Below are positions 22,596 through 34,021 of a DNA stretch of 64,000 nt, in pieces. This stretch comes from Amphiura filiformis (taxonomy: Eukaryota > Echinodermata > Ophiuroidea > Amphilepidida > Amphiuridae): the NCBI RefSeq assembly GCF_039555335.1, contig NC_092635.1, positions 48,194,052 to 48,258,051 of the forward strand, in the 5' to 3' direction. The notes beneath the pieces are model-generated. The model ran no database searches, was not told the origin of the DNA, and saw only the letters and a program-made list of their open reading frames with translations. How positions within the stretch are numbered: position 1 is the first letter of the stretch; the number at the start of each line of letters is the position of its first letter. A program made the position numbers and the translations under genes.

Positions 22596-23071
22596 TCATG
22601 ACAGAAATCGCCATGGTAGGTTGAATCCACAGCCACGCATGGCCATTTTGTTCCGACCTTTAAGACACATAATGAGCCGAGGGACATCCCGACTAAGGCT
22701 ACTGTCAATACCTCGGTAATTTACTTCTCTAGTGTGTAAGTGAGCTTGTATACGCCATGTGAGTGAGTGCTCATCAGAAAATCAGAATATTTTTGTCAGT
22801 TTATGAGTTCAAGACGCACGCTTCTTTCTCAAGACGCAAGCTAACGACTATCATATCCGTTGAACATATATGTTCAAGTGCAAGGAACCAGATCTGGTTT
22901 CTTTATACGAAATCATTTACGGAGATATTCATCATTTTCTATCCCGGTATCCAAAGATTTATCGTCTGAATATCAATCGTGCATAGCACATTTACGTGTA
23001 TCGATCCCGGGTATTCATTTCAGTGTCTCTGGCTGTATAATGTAATTATTAACCGGGCGATGTCGGTGTGC

Positions 23072-23519
23072 CCGGGATAAGCACCTCATTGAGCGCAAGC
23101 AAGGGGGTCAAACTCGGAAGAGAAAGGCATTTACGAATGGCCTGTTAATGTTATCATCGCTCCATTCGTGGAAAATAATGGAGCAGTGCGTATTAACTTT
23201 TATAAAATTAGTAATTTCTTAGATCCCGGGATCATAAAGACCTCATTGACCACAAGCAAGGGGTCAAATTCGGAAGATAATGGCATGTTAATGTAATCAT
23301 CGCTCCATTCGTGGAAAATATATAATGGAGCGGTGTGTATTAACTTGATTGTAATTTCTTGGATCCCGGGATCATAAAGACCTCATTGAGCGCAAGCAAG
23401 GGGTCAAATTCGGAAAAGAAAGGCAATTACGAATGGCATGTCAGGTAATTTCTTAGATCCCGGGATCATAAAGACCCCAGGTAAAGACCTCATTGAGCAC
23501 AAGCAAGGGGTCAAATGCG
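23072..23519 (+). repeat. Tandem array, four units with GATCCCGGGATC junctions
   Basis: GGGATCATAAAGACC(T)CATTGA recurs at 23227, 23367 and 23462, with a diverged first unit at 23072. Each is followed by GC(G/A)(C/A)AAGCAAGGGGTCAAA. The first two units also carry CATCGCTCCATTCGTGGAAA. Units shorten from about 155 to 140, 95 and 58 bp. Confidence 0.8.
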
Positions 23520-24644
23520 TAAACCGTCCTCAACATACGTACGTATACTAGGCTATGACAGGTGCAATGGACACTTTGACATGTTCAAAGAATTACTTGG
23601 AACTATTCCATGAAGCAGCAAAGGAACTGTTATGAATATGATCAAATCATGAAGCTGGGCAATCAGGTAAACATTTGTTTGATATCTAAATGTAGCTTTA
23701 ACAGTCTAATTAATTTTAATTTTCATACATTCAAAGCTATTTTATGAGAGATGGGAAACCCTCTTATCAAGTAATTATGCAAGAGTTTGTGTGTGCAATT
23801 ACATGTTTGGGGAATCCCCATCGATCATAATATAAAATTCAATCATGTCTATTTATAAATTTTGGAAAACCCTAGAATTTTCCAGAATGTTCATGTTTGG
23901 AAATCCCCAGATCTTTCCAGAATGTTCATTGTATTGCATAATAATATGGAAAATCCCTGTGGCTATAAAAAGGTGAATGTGGCAGAATGAGCTATTAATA
24001 GAATTAGGGTTTTTGTTACCATATAAACAAATTAAAACATGTTTTCGTGGCAGAGTTTCATAAACATGAAGTGTGCTGTGATCTATGAATGTATTGGGCA
24101 GCAGTGTGTTCACGAAGTTAACCCCTTGTGATAAGTGAGTTGTAGGGATGATGCTATTGTTATATTCAACCACTGATATTGTGAAGTCATCCCAAAAAGA
24201 GGGATTTGTTTTGGTCTTGTCGTCATGCTGATTCAATAAGCTTGTAAAGTCTGTCAAATGCAGCGCAAAGTAAAGAGCTTTATATTCCTGAAGAGCAACG
24301 TGTGAATAGTGAAAGATTTTTTTTCTTCAGATTTTGGTGATATATTAGGGGAATTTCGGCCTCCAGAAAAAACAAAACACAACAAAAAAACGAAGAAAAA
24401 AAAACCCGACCGAGTGACCCTACTTGAAAGTCTGTCCGCCCGTAAAACAGGGGTTTTTCGTCGCCTAAAAGGTGATTTTGGCCTCGAGTCTTTCTGACTC
24501 ATAACACTATGTACCTTCCTTTAAGGAAAGGTACTTGCGAGCCAGATATTCGTTTTGTGTAGTGAAGGTGCTACGGAAGGATCCAGTTGAAACGAAGATT
24601 TTGGAGTACGCCAAAGTGCGCATCTTTCACAAAAAGGGAATATA

Positions 24645-24786
24645 ATCACTGGGCAGGAAAAACCTCCTATGTGTTTGTGGCCCCTGAACAGGTTTAAAAC
24701 AAAACTGCCAACCAGTTACAAAAAGGGTTTTGCTTTCAACATGTCCAGGGGCCAATGACACATAGGAGGATTTTCCTGCACAACGA
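24645..24786. mobile_element. MITE, second copy of the GGGCAGGAAAAACC family
   Basis: ACTGGGCAGGAAAAACCTCC and CTATGTGTTTGTGGCCCCTG at the left pair with CAGGGGCCAATGACACATAG and GAGGATTTTCCTGCACAACG at the right. It matches 19704-19829 in ends and in the TTTAAA(G/A)CAAAAC core. Confidence 0.8.
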
Positions 24787-25860
24787 CGATATTCTTCTGC
24801 TGACTTGCTGGTTTATGAAACAACACATCTGGCAATGTGGAAACACAGTGGATGAATGCCTGATTCCTTTTAAGAAAGTGGGTGAAGGGTGAAAGCAGCA
24901 CCGTTTTGGAAATTATCATCTGTGCAAGGATTTTGAACGCAAAGGATATACATTTATATAAGGCCAGCTGTCTCCAAGTCAGTGGTCTTCATGAGACATA
25001 AGCTTGGAAAATATTTCAAAGAGCTATCTGGAACTCTATAATCAGCAAGAAGAAGACTGTCAGATAAGTAAGCATTGTAAATCGTTGTAATTAATGCATT
25101 CATGTTTATACGCAAGAACATTGTCCAATTATATACTTTTCATTAAAGATTCAAATTTTGTTAACTTGTATACAAACAATGTGTTTTGTTGTGCGTTCTG
25201 AAGTGAATTTGGTTAAAAGGTGTTTTGGCCTTGGGTTGCGAATGCGACTCGTAACAATATTTAATATCAATTAATTTACTTGTTAATTGTGAAAAACATT
25301 CAATTGTTTTATGTAATAAATTGACCATTCACGAAATACATTTCGACCGTTTAATCTGATTAGTTAGGCGATAATTTGAAAATAACCAGAATCAAGGATC
25401 TTTGGGTCACTCTGAGGAAGAGCATACAGGGTTCTTGAATTTTCAGGAACCTTTTTGAGGATCCAATCTTTTAGGATTCTCAGGAAGACACTTTGGAATT
25501 CTTTTGGAACCGTTATTCCAATAGTGTAATTGTACACAGAGGAAGTAATACAATCCCCAGTGGTTATTTTATATCTATTGATACAATCGCGAACGTGACG
25601 GCAAAATCGTGTGTCTATCTGCAGAAAGCTCTTCTTAAATAAACCATAGACCGTGTTTATCCCGATGTGTATCTTACATCAACATGACGTATATTGTGCG
25701 TTTCCTGAGGCCACCATTATCTAAGCTGATCCTTACTAAGCACGAACGGATTTTCCCCCTGAAACGTAAAAATTTGTCCTTGGCATCTTTATCTCTGTCT
25801 TTCTCGGTCTCTCTGCCTCTTCGCGCGAATTTATTCAACTTTTGTTTGCACCATATTTCA
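24787..25860. other. Unassigned intergenic DNA
   Basis: No coding segment recognised. A mild GGAACC/CTCAGGAA repetition occurs at 25420-25520. Confidence 0.4.
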
Positions 25861-25865
25861 TCAGT

Positions 25866-26010
25866 TTAGCTTCAATATGGCAAAAACAATTTCGCGCGCA
25901 TTTGTACCACAAACTTACTCTGTCTCCAAAAGGTGCTGGATTCACTATACTTCAAGAATTTATTTCCAACCCTACCCCCCGACAAAAAGAAATCTACGCC
26001 ACTGATCATT
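25866..26010 (+). repeat. Dispersed repeat R4 (also at 34546-34715)
   Basis: Shared blocks with 34546-34715 are CTTCAATATGGCAAA, TCGCGCG(C)ATTTGTACCA, GGTGCTG(G/A)ATTCACTATA, CTTCAAGAA and AAAAAGAAATCT(A/G)C. The copy here ends near CCACTGATCATTAAC. Confidence 0.7.
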
Positions 26011-26114
26011 AACACACCATTTGTGTGTATCTTCACGAGTCACCACGTTCACACTCAACAAACGCTCCACCCACGCACCACCCCCCTACTTGCAGGGTGC
26101 AGTCTTGATTTTGC

Positions 26115-26205
26115 GGTGAAACAACAGCATCTCAATACAAATGTGAGACTAACGTCGACTTTCCTGATATTGGATAGCCTTGTAAAAAGAATTGCTTTGA
26201 ATCTA
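26115..26205 (+). repeat. Dispersed repeat R5 (also at about 58795-58862)
   Basis: TACAAATGTGAGACT, GACTTTCCTGATATTGGATAG and CCTTGTAAAAAGAA are repeated almost exactly at 58795-58862 in the convertase intron. Confidence 0.65.
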
Positions 26206-27236
26206 CACCAATAAATATTTGGAAAATGCATGTGTCTCTCATCCAATTACACTCACTCACTCCTCCCACCCACACCCCACCCCCACCCCACCCACCCCTC
26301 ACATAACTTCCCACACACACCCCCACCCACCCCACAAGTACAAGATCTACTCACGCACATGGTATACCAGGGTGCATTCCAAAGACAAGCTCAAGTATGA
26401 GTCAAAGATTACGAGAACATTTCAATTTCTTTCATCAATTTATTTGTGAACAGTTTACAAAAATATTTGTTTTTATTTTGTTACAAAATTACATATCAAA
26501 TAAAGAACCTTCAGATTTAAAGGCTTTCAAAGTCTGAATATTAAAGTGTACAATTTTGTATACTACTGTACATACTCTGATGTATGATCTCTCCAGATTG
26601 TCTTCATAATTAACTTTAGAAAAATAAAATAATACGAAGAAATTTAAGAAAATAAATAAATAAATAAATGAATAAGAAAGATGGTTTCTTCATAATTTAC
26701 TTTAGAAAAATAACATAATACGAAAAAATTAACAAACAAATAATATATAAATAAAAAATGAATGAAATGGCTAGTCATAAGACATAAAAGAATAATTGTA
26801 AAAATAAATGCTTTCGACAGTCTGATGTAGAGTTTCTTCATACTTTAAAAAGCTAAATTTACAGTTTGTCACTGAGTGCATGAGAAGCGCTTTGTTTTGC
26901 GTCAGAAGTGCGCTACCGCTACCTCATTGGCCAAAAACTGGTCGCTCGTCGCTTAGCGGCTAAGTGTAAATTCACCTTTAGTTTAGAAAACAAAATAATG
27001 ACATCGTACAAAAAATATGGAAATAACAAAATTAATGTAATGGCTGGTTATTAAAAAAAGAATGATTATAAAAATAAGTGCTTTCGACAGACGGCAAACC
27101 CGTGAAGGCAATAATGACCGAGATCAAGGAAGCTGAAATCACTAATAACCCGTTATAATAGAAACCTAAAGCATCAGTATATGAAACATTATGGACAGAA
27201 GTATTTGATCAAAGTCTATTATGTATAATTATCAAC

Positions 27237-27389
27237 CAGGGATGAAAGTCCACTTTTGACAAAAAGCCTGAAAACAGCGAGAAAATGAGCAGAATGGCCC
27301 TGAAACGGGCTGAAAATAAAAGAATTTGGGTAAATGGACTACAAAAAAGCCTGAATTCAGGCAATAGCCTGAAAATATTGTCATCCCTG
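27237..27389. mobile_element. Small hAT-like MITE (CAGGGATGA / TCATCCCTG ends)
   Basis: CAGGGATGAAAGTCC at the left and TGTCATCCCTG at the right are inverted. ATCAAC occurs just before (27231-27236) and just after (27390-27395). The interior repeats AGCCTGAAAA. CAG..CTG termini suggest hAT, but the duplication seen is 6 bp. Confidence 0.6.
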
Positions 27390-28139
27390 ATCAACTTTCC
27401 GTATTTCACCAACCAAAGTGTCAGGAGCTGGAAGAGAGTGAATCTTCCTGACAACTCATAAGTGTGACGAAACTAAATTTTGTTGATGACCTGTCCTGGG
27501 TGTGTCCGAGGGGGTTGCCCTTGGTGTCAAAGATTTGACATAAAATGTCAAACACGGCCATTTTCTGGTATTTGGTCACAGGTTTGTTTTAGTTCACCCG
27601 GAGGCTGAAGGGAGTTTGAACCTTCGCACCCAAATTATTGGAAGAAGGAGGTGAGCCCCGCTATACCCCCCCGGTTTCGAAGCCTATGTAATAGCGTCTT
27701 TGAATATAAGATTGCTTTACATTTTTTGCTGGACTGTCTACGGCCAACTCTATAGCCTATGTTCCTAACTTGCTTTATTACTGACTCACTGTTTGTCCTT
27801 ACGCAATCGCAGACTGGTCTTGCGCAATAGACATGGAGTAGCCTGTATCTCTGCTATAAATCGGCTAATATTGTATGTACAGTAAAAGGCTCTGCCATAC
27901 AGGAGATTGAGGACGAGGAGTGTTATCTATATTTGATTGAGATCGGTAAAGATTTGGGTTTACTGTATATATCATATTTATATGAATATTGTATAACTTG
28001 TTTTTTTAAACAAAATCATTCATAATAATTTAAAATATAAAGTGTTTAATGTCTTACAGACTTAAAATAAACATAATAAAGCATCTTAATTTCAAAGAAA
28101 CAACGAAATTTAACACACATTAAAAGAGTTCAATAAATA

Positions 28140-29235
28140 TCAGCAAATGGTCGTTTGTGATTTTACAATTTCTTTGCCGCCTGACTCCGAAATGTCACTC
28201 TTATGTTCGGTACATTTGGCAACTATACCATCAGCCTCATTCATGTTAAAAAATACTTTCGTTGGACGCGAAATTGGTAATGTTCTTTGTTTCTTCTCAG
28301 TACTTTGGTAATACGAGGTGTTATTTTCTGACGACGGAAGGTCCTCAATGACGGGCAAATGTGTTATATTAGCGGTTAATCGCGCTATGTCTTTAAAGTT
28401 CGTCCCAATGGTAGCCATTGTACTCGCTGTCGCGGCAAAGACAGATATTGAGAAGACATCTGGTGTCTTACTACTTGTTGCAGATGTAATATAACCGCTG
28501 TCTCTTGGTATAATTGGTTGTCTTTTATTAGTACTTAAATTTACTCCCGTATACGCGTCAGAAGCGATTGCAGTTGAGCTAGCAGTTTGTAGAAATCCAC
28601 GCTTCCATGGACAATGATTGCATTTCATCACTTCAACAAACACGCGTCGAAATTTACGATTTAAAATTCCATAAATGAGCGGGTTCGCTGCAGAGTTCAC
28701 GAACGAAAGCATTGATGTTACTCCAACGGCAATAAGGAGATTTTGAGTTTTGTGATAAGCATATGCTAAGTGGACAATACAGTATGGAGTCACACAGAGA
28801 ATAAAAACGCCCATTACGGCAAAAAGTGTCATGGCCGCTTTCTTTTCTTTCTTCATAACAAGTCGTTGTTTGTTCCTTGGCTTCTGCCCTCCTCCTCCTA
28901 CATTTGGACGAAAAGCTTGAGTTGATGACATTTCTAAAGACGCTACTCTTCTTGATTGATGCCTCGCGACTACATAAATCTTGTAGTAACAGAACACGAG
29001 GATAGAAAATGGAATGAAAAAAGATACAGTCAAGTAAAAATATCCGTACGATTTGTAAGTCAGCCAATTGGATATACAGACAGTGTTCCACGGTAGAAAT
29101 ATGTATTCTGACCATCCGATGATTGGTAGAAGCGCCATGAGGAGAGAGAGTATCCAAATAAGGCATAGGAAGACGGCGGCACGTGACGTGGTTACGATAG
29201 TTGTATACTGTAGAGGTTTCAGAATAGCATAATAT
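28140..29235 (-). CDS. GPCR coding exon 3 (residues 123-487)
   Basis: Acceptor ATCATTACAG, then YYAILKPLQY, TM4 to TM7 and the cytoplasmic tail, ending at TGA (28142-28140). The third intracellular loop (about 208-255) is basic and glycine-rich. A possible minus-strand AATAAA lies near 27771, giving a 3' UTR of about 0.37 kb. Confidence 0.9.
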
Positions 29236-31979
29236 CTGTAATGATGATAATAATAAACAAGGAAATATTAAGGATACAGAATTCAAAATGATAGATATAT
29301 TGAAAATATGAATCAATAAATTGGCCTTATATCTCTTTTTAGTACCCAGCCATGTGCCTGTTTATACCGTGTTTACAATGTAAATGTTGTTATACACACA
29401 ATTAACAATTAAGGAAATGTTAAGGATAAATACAAAATGATAAATATTTTGAAAATATGAATCAATAAATTGGCCGTATATCTTTTTTAGTATACCCGGC
29501 CATGTGTCTGTTTACCATGTTTACAATGTAAATGTTGTTATACACGCAAAGCGCATGGCAAAGTAAGTTTTCCATTTTCTGGGGTTCCATTGTTGAAGAA
29601 TGTGTGCGCTGCCTGATGTAGTGGTGATATTTTTGAGATATGTGTGATAAAATGTTATCTTTCACATTTTGAAATCAAAAGGAAATCTAACAAGATTTAA
29701 ACTATGAAACGAATACAACATTGATACTGAAGTGCGTTTTCCAGTTTTTGTGGCTTCATTGGGGAAGACTGTAGCATGAAAGGAAATCTAACGAGATTTA
29801 AACTATGAAACAAATATAACATTGATACTATATAAAAAGTGCGTTTTCCAGTTTTTGTGGCTTCATTGAGGAAGACTGTTATAGCATGATAATTTCGGGA
29901 TAATTAAGTTTGGACTGAAACTGTAAATAAACGCCTTTTGTAATTACCAAAAGGAATGACTACAATCCAATGTGGTTTGCAGTCAAATAGGAAGTCATAC
30001 AGTTGCAAACATACAATTAATTTATTTTTTTTTAATCCAAGGCTACTAGAAGCTTTTATATGTGTCTTTAGTTTGCAATGCGTGAAGCGTGGGAAGTTAT
30101 TCTCTAATTTGGCGTTAACTTATTGAAAATTTAGACTCGTGATTCTCGTCAAAAAGAAACACTTCCATTGTGCAGGAAAAGAAAGTGTTTTTTCTAGCTT
30201 TACGCTTTTTGACTTTGCATATTATAGAAAAAGCACTTCAGACAGAGCAGATTTTTATTGAAAATCTTACCTATCAATAGAAACGGCAGCCAATGTCATC
30301 ACGCTAGCACTACCAAATAAAGTGTAGCCCATACCAAGTAGAGAGCAAGCAACATCACTTAGTTGCCAAGATCCAACAGCAGCAGATGATATTATAACAA
30401 ATGGGAGAATCAAGCCTCCTCGCAACATATCGGCTATTGCTAGAGATGTTATACACATTCCAGTAACTGTTGTGATGCTTCGAGTTCGATGGACGACGTA
30501 ACATACCTGTTAAAATAAAATAGAAGATTGGCACTTGTTAATTTTATGACACAGAAAAGAAAAATGTACTATTGGATGTTTTTTGGATGTTCTAAGGGGG
30601 CTGGCATTTTCTTCGGAAGGGGATCACAAATTTACAAAAAGTCAGCGTCGATAAAATTGCGACCCCTCTATTTCGGCAACAAAATTTAATTACCCCCCCA
30701 CCACCACCACCACCACCATATGCACTGATACACCTTACCCCTTAAACAGGCTAAATAAAATTGTATTTAAATCAGTCTTTTTGAATAAAATAAACACACT
30801 ATCTATGGTCATCTTGTGACTCCCTACATTTTGGTCATCAACATTTTTATGACCCCCTAGTATATTTTGGACCCCCCCCCTTCTGAAGAAAATGGCAGCC
30901 CCTAAAATACAGGACAGCTCAAGAGAGAAGGATTCTAGGCAATTGCAAGAATCACAACATGGTTCTTTTATGGCCGTTACATAACCTTTTTCATGTCAAA
31001 ATTGGCCTTAATCATTGATCATATATGCCTTAATTAAATTATAGAAACTTATTTAGTTCTTTGTAACACTACTAAGGTTATACATACAGGACATCGTAAG
31101 AGCCTTTTTAATTTAATGAGGTTCTGTACTTGGAACACTGCAGTCGATGTAGCATGCTGCAGACTCACTTTGATATCTCTATCAGAATTCAAGGTAAACA
31201 TTTTGGATTTTTGTTTGACAAAACCATGTGATTTTTTACTCACTGCAATATTTCGTCCTATCACACATTGGAGGACTTCATCAGGTATGACTGATATGGT
31301 CATCTGATATCAGTCATACCTGATGAAGTCCTCCAATGTGTGATAGGACGAAATATTGTAGTCAGTAAACTTTCACTTGTTTTTGTCAAATAGAAAGTCC
31401 AAAATGTTTATTTACTGAACAACCTGATGAATCTATTCGATAGAATTAAAGGTGTTGATGACCACGGTCATCTGATATCAGATCCAACTTGGAATATTTA
31501 CAAAACAAACCTGATGAATCTTTTCAGCGGAATTAAAGGTGTTGATGAACACATGCACAGAAAATGTAGACAATAGGGTCACCAACAATATGTTGCTTGC
31601 ATGGTTAACCAAAACAAGTGCAATATAATTATGGCTAATTATCCGGGCTAATTATAGTAACCATCCCCGTTGGCTTCAATATTTCTTCATCAGACTAATT
31701 ACTTCAATACTTCATCATCAGACTAATTAATTACAAAAATGCCTTCAGCTCATACCACTCGGATGTTTGGCACTATTAATCGTCACCTTTCATCCATGGT
31801 CAATATTTTTGATTAAAAATTTACTGATTTAAAAGAATAAAACTTACCGCTACATTTCCTAGGATTGTTATAACCATAACCACAAATAAGAAAATTGCTT
31901 GAAATATGTAGTATCCTTGCGACGGGTTGACTCCTGTATATGGATCGCCACTTTCACCCACAGCAACCGAGTCATTCAT
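28140..31979 (-). CDS. Class A (rhodopsin-like) orphan GPCR, GPR161-like; three coding exons
   Basis: Exons 31979-31848, 30506-30271 and 29235-28140 join in frame (132+236+1096 nt) to give 487 residues. Visible landmarks: GN42 in TM1, LAIAD70 in TM2, Cys98 paired with Cys176 in the second extracellular loop, DRY 122-124, Trp150 in TM4, Pro198/Tyr206 in TM5, Glu253 at 6.30, CVTP 270-273 in TM6 and NPLIY 307-311 in TM7. A 165-residue tail follows, with Cys328/Cys331 as possible palmitoylation sites. The N-terminus is short with one N-glycosylation sequon (Asn2). No Asp at 3.32 (it is Tyr105), so an amine receptor is unlikely. From memory, SAS..TL...IDRYYA, RYYAxLxPxxY and LSF..SA..PLIYG match GPR161, a constitutively active ciliary receptor that restrains Hedgehog signalling; orthology is unproven. 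The toggle Trp6.48 is replaced by Val271. Confidence 0.9.
29262..29570. repeat. Tandem duplication in the GPCR second intron
   Basis: GAAAATATGAATCAATAAAT starts near 29302 and again at 29450, followed by TTGGCC(T/G)TATATCT, CCATGTG(C/T)CTGTTTA and TTTACAATGTAAATGTTGTT in both. The period is about 150 bp. Confidence 0.75.
29682..29890. repeat. Second tandem duplication in the same intron
   Basis: GGAAATCTAAC(A/G)AGATTTAA, GTGCGTTTTCCAGTTTTTGT and GGCTTCATTG recur twice with a period of roughly 100 bp. Confidence 0.75.
30271..30506 (-). CDS. GPCR coding exon 2 (residues 45-123)
   Basis: Acceptor TTTTAACAG, then VCYVVHRTRS continuing TM1, followed by TM2 and TM3 to the Asp-Arg of the DRY motif. 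The donor GTAAGATT falls inside the Arg codon (phase 2), exactly complementing the start of exon 3. Confidence 0.9.
30596..30902. mobile_element. Harbinger-like MITE in GPCR intron 1, TAA duplication
   Basis: GGGGGCTGGCATTTTCTTCG at the left pairs with GAAGAAAATGGCAGCCCC at the right, and TAA sits on both sides (30593-30595, 30903-30905). It shares ends, not interior, with the 15688-16150 element. It contains an ACCACCACC microsatellite. Confidence 0.8.
31192..31425. repeat. Long hairpin in GPCR intron 1
   Basis: A left arm ending CAGGTATGACTGATAT (31297) and a right arm starting ATATCAGTCATACCTG (31307) are separated by 9 nt. Pairing runs outward through ATTGGAGGACTTCATC and CAATATTTCGTCCTATCACA with few mismatches for about 58 bp. 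It then resumes weakly (ACATTTTGGATTT / AAGTCCAAAATGT). A weaker direct repeat (TGATGAATC...GAATTAAAGGTGTTGATGA) follows at 31423-31545. Confidence 0.85.
31848..31979 (-). CDS. GPCR coding exon 1 (residues 1-44)
   Basis: Starts at MNDSVAVGESG, chosen because the upstream in-frame extension runs into a splice acceptor (TTTTACAG ending at 32035). It ends in TM1 at GNVA with donor GTAAGTT, phase 0. Adenine at -3 gives a reasonable start context. Confidence 0.85.
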
Positions 31980-31989
31980 CGTATAAGCA

Positions 31990-32022
31990 CTATCTCTTCT
32001 GTCGCCTGATGATGAGCTCCAT
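31990..32022 (-). promoter_or_regulatory. Short uORF in the GPCR 5' UTR
   Basis: A 10-codon frame (MELIIRRQKR, stop TAG) begins 12 nt into the exon and ends 10 nt before the main ATG at 31979. It is in a different frame, so reinitiation or leaky scanning would be needed. The region 31980-32034 is taken as 5' UTR because an acceptor ends at 32035. Confidence 0.5.
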
Positions 32023-32782
32023 CTTGAAAGATTGCTGTAAAATCCAAAATGGTAAAAATAATCACATATAAGTACGATGCTGGCTGCTAAGCTAATCAAT
32101 TCGACATCAATTCCAATAATTTTACACCTTTTTATAATCTAACCGACATTATAAAACAATAGGCTAATTTGATTTCAAAAGAAATTTTCGTTGAAATTGT
32201 TGTTTTAGAGACCACCAGTGATATCGGTCTGACGTGAGCTGCGACGCGTCTTGAGTTGCATAGCAGCGGCAAAAGACAGCTGAATTTGCTCTGGGTGTGT
32301 TTGACACAGGAAATGTCTTAATCGATTTAAATTTAAACACAGATCCTAGATGAAAGATGGTTGTTTTTGTGTAAATGTCACTTGATCTATGTGTGGTAAG
32401 CCATCATATTTCTTTACATTTTGCCAATGGCATCATTACAAACAACGGTGTGAATATTATCGGTAGGTATAGGTAGGTGAAAATAATATTGAAGTAGGCA
32501 TTATATTACGGTAACTATAATCATTGAACCAAAACCAAAATAATATCTAAGTGCGAAAGTGCTACTCGTAGCGTTAAGTTGGTGCACAGATTATACTAGT
32601 ATTATAACTGAGCAGTCGTTTAGTACAACACTTTATCAAATCACAATTTTTGATTTCGGCAAATCTGTTCTTTAAATAAAATCTTTTGCATTGATAAGTT
32701 GTACAAAATTCATTTGTAAAAATCCATCAGGCTTACTATTAAAACAATTCCCAATATTGATACAAATCAAAAAGATACTCAC

Positions 32783-32900
32783 TTTTTTATGTCTATCAGT
32801 TCGCGAAAGATAAAAGATATAACATCAGCAATTTCACCGCCTTATTTGTCTACAGATAAATCCTGTGATGAGAGAGGTTAAAAACAGCACAAAGCAGAAA
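32783..32900 (-). other. Candidate non-coding 5' exon of the GPCR
   Basis: A clean donor (AAAAAA|GTGAGTATC, boundary at 32783) lies about 750 bp upstream of the acceptor at 32035. The 5' boundary is a guess; no TATA box was identified. Confidence 0.3.
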
Positions 32901-33194
32901 ACACAACTGATCTAACCACTAGCTTCTTTGATAGTGATGATAATTTTGAGATAAATCGTAGGATTCATCTGACTTTTTTTTTTTCGCTCATTCCCTAAGG
33001 CGCATATGAATTATTCACAAGTGTAGCGATCGTGTGATTGGTTGATGCAGAGATGAACAGAGTTTGCAACACATCGCGGAGGTTGACATATACGATGCAT
33101 GTATCGGATAGCGATGGTGTGATTTAATAGACTAATTCCATCCAATAAAGTCGTAAATGCTTTGTTATTACTTTGCATTTACGCGACCATCTTA

Positions 33195-33345
33195 TAGATG
33201 AGAGGAAAACATACGACATTTATCAAGATGAACCATCAATCCCATTTTACGAGACATTTCACCTCGAGCAATTTGTTTCATTTATTTATATTATTTCTAA
33301 TCTACTTATACATTTGCACGTGGTTGATAGTACACGTGGGTAACT
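33195..33345 (+). repeat. Repeat R6 copy 1, preceding a TTC tract
   Basis: TTTTACGAGACATTTCACCT, GCACGTGGTTGATA and ACACGTGGGTAACTC lead straight into (TTC)n. The same order occurs at 37612-37720 and, shortened, at 38414-38465. This looks like one short interspersed element whose 3' end is a TTC microsatellite. Confidence 0.7.
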
Positions 33346-33830
33346 CCTTCTTTTCTTCTTCTTCTCCTCCTCCTCCATCCTCTTCTTCTCCTTCCTATCC
33401 TCCTCCTCTTCTTCGGCTCCTTCCTCTTTCTCTATCTTTCCTCTTCTTATTCTTCTTCTCTTTCTTCTTCTTCATCTTGTTTTCTTCTTCTTCTTTTCCT
33501 CCTCTTCTTCTCCTTTTCTTCCTCCTTCTTCGTCTTATTCTTCTTCCTCTTTTTTCTTCCTCCTTCTTCGTCTTATTCTTCTTCTTCTTTCTTCTTCTCC
33601 TCCTTCTTCATCTTCTTTTCCTCTTCTTTCCCCTTCTCCTTTTCTTGCATCTTCTTCCTCCTCTTCTCCTTCTCTTCTTCCTTCTTCCCCCTCCTCCTCC
33701 GCCTTCTTCTGCTTCTTCTTGTTCATCTCCTTCTTCTTCTTCTTCTTCTTCTTGTTCATCATCTTCTTCTTCTTCATAATTATACTCTCTCTCTCTCTCT
33801 CTCTCTCTCCCTTCTCTCTCTCTTGTGCTT
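33346..33830. repeat. Pyrimidine microsatellite (TTC/TCC)n and (TC)n
   Basis: About 430 bp of nearly pure TTC/CTC/TCC variants ends in a (CT)14-type run at 33786. Long open frames on both strands (poly-Ser/Leu/Phe and poly-Lys/Glu) are artefacts of the composition. Confidence 0.95.
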
Positions 33831-34021
33831 CACTTTTCGTCTGTTAAGAGAATCAGTTTATGTGTATATTAAAACTTATTTAGAACATACGAATCCATGA
33901 AGCACACACCCACCCACCCAAAAAAAACCCAGAGACAACATCAACAGCAAAAAAACAAAGCAAAGAAACAAATTTAAAAAAAACCGAAAAAAAACAAAAA
34001 CATCTAGACCCACAACATAAA

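Noticed and set aside
23853..24257. A 134-codon minus-strand frame
   Set aside because: No domain, signal peptide or splice context was recognised; length is within chance for AT-rich DNA. Kept only as a note.
28654..29316. A 220-codon frame overlapping the GPCR on the same strand
   Set aside because: It is another frame of the GPCR third exon, starts in the intron, and lacks receptor motifs.
33198..33779. A 193-codon Ser/Leu/Phe frame and an opposite Lys/Glu frame
   Set aside because: Artefact of the (TTC/TCC)n microsatellite.
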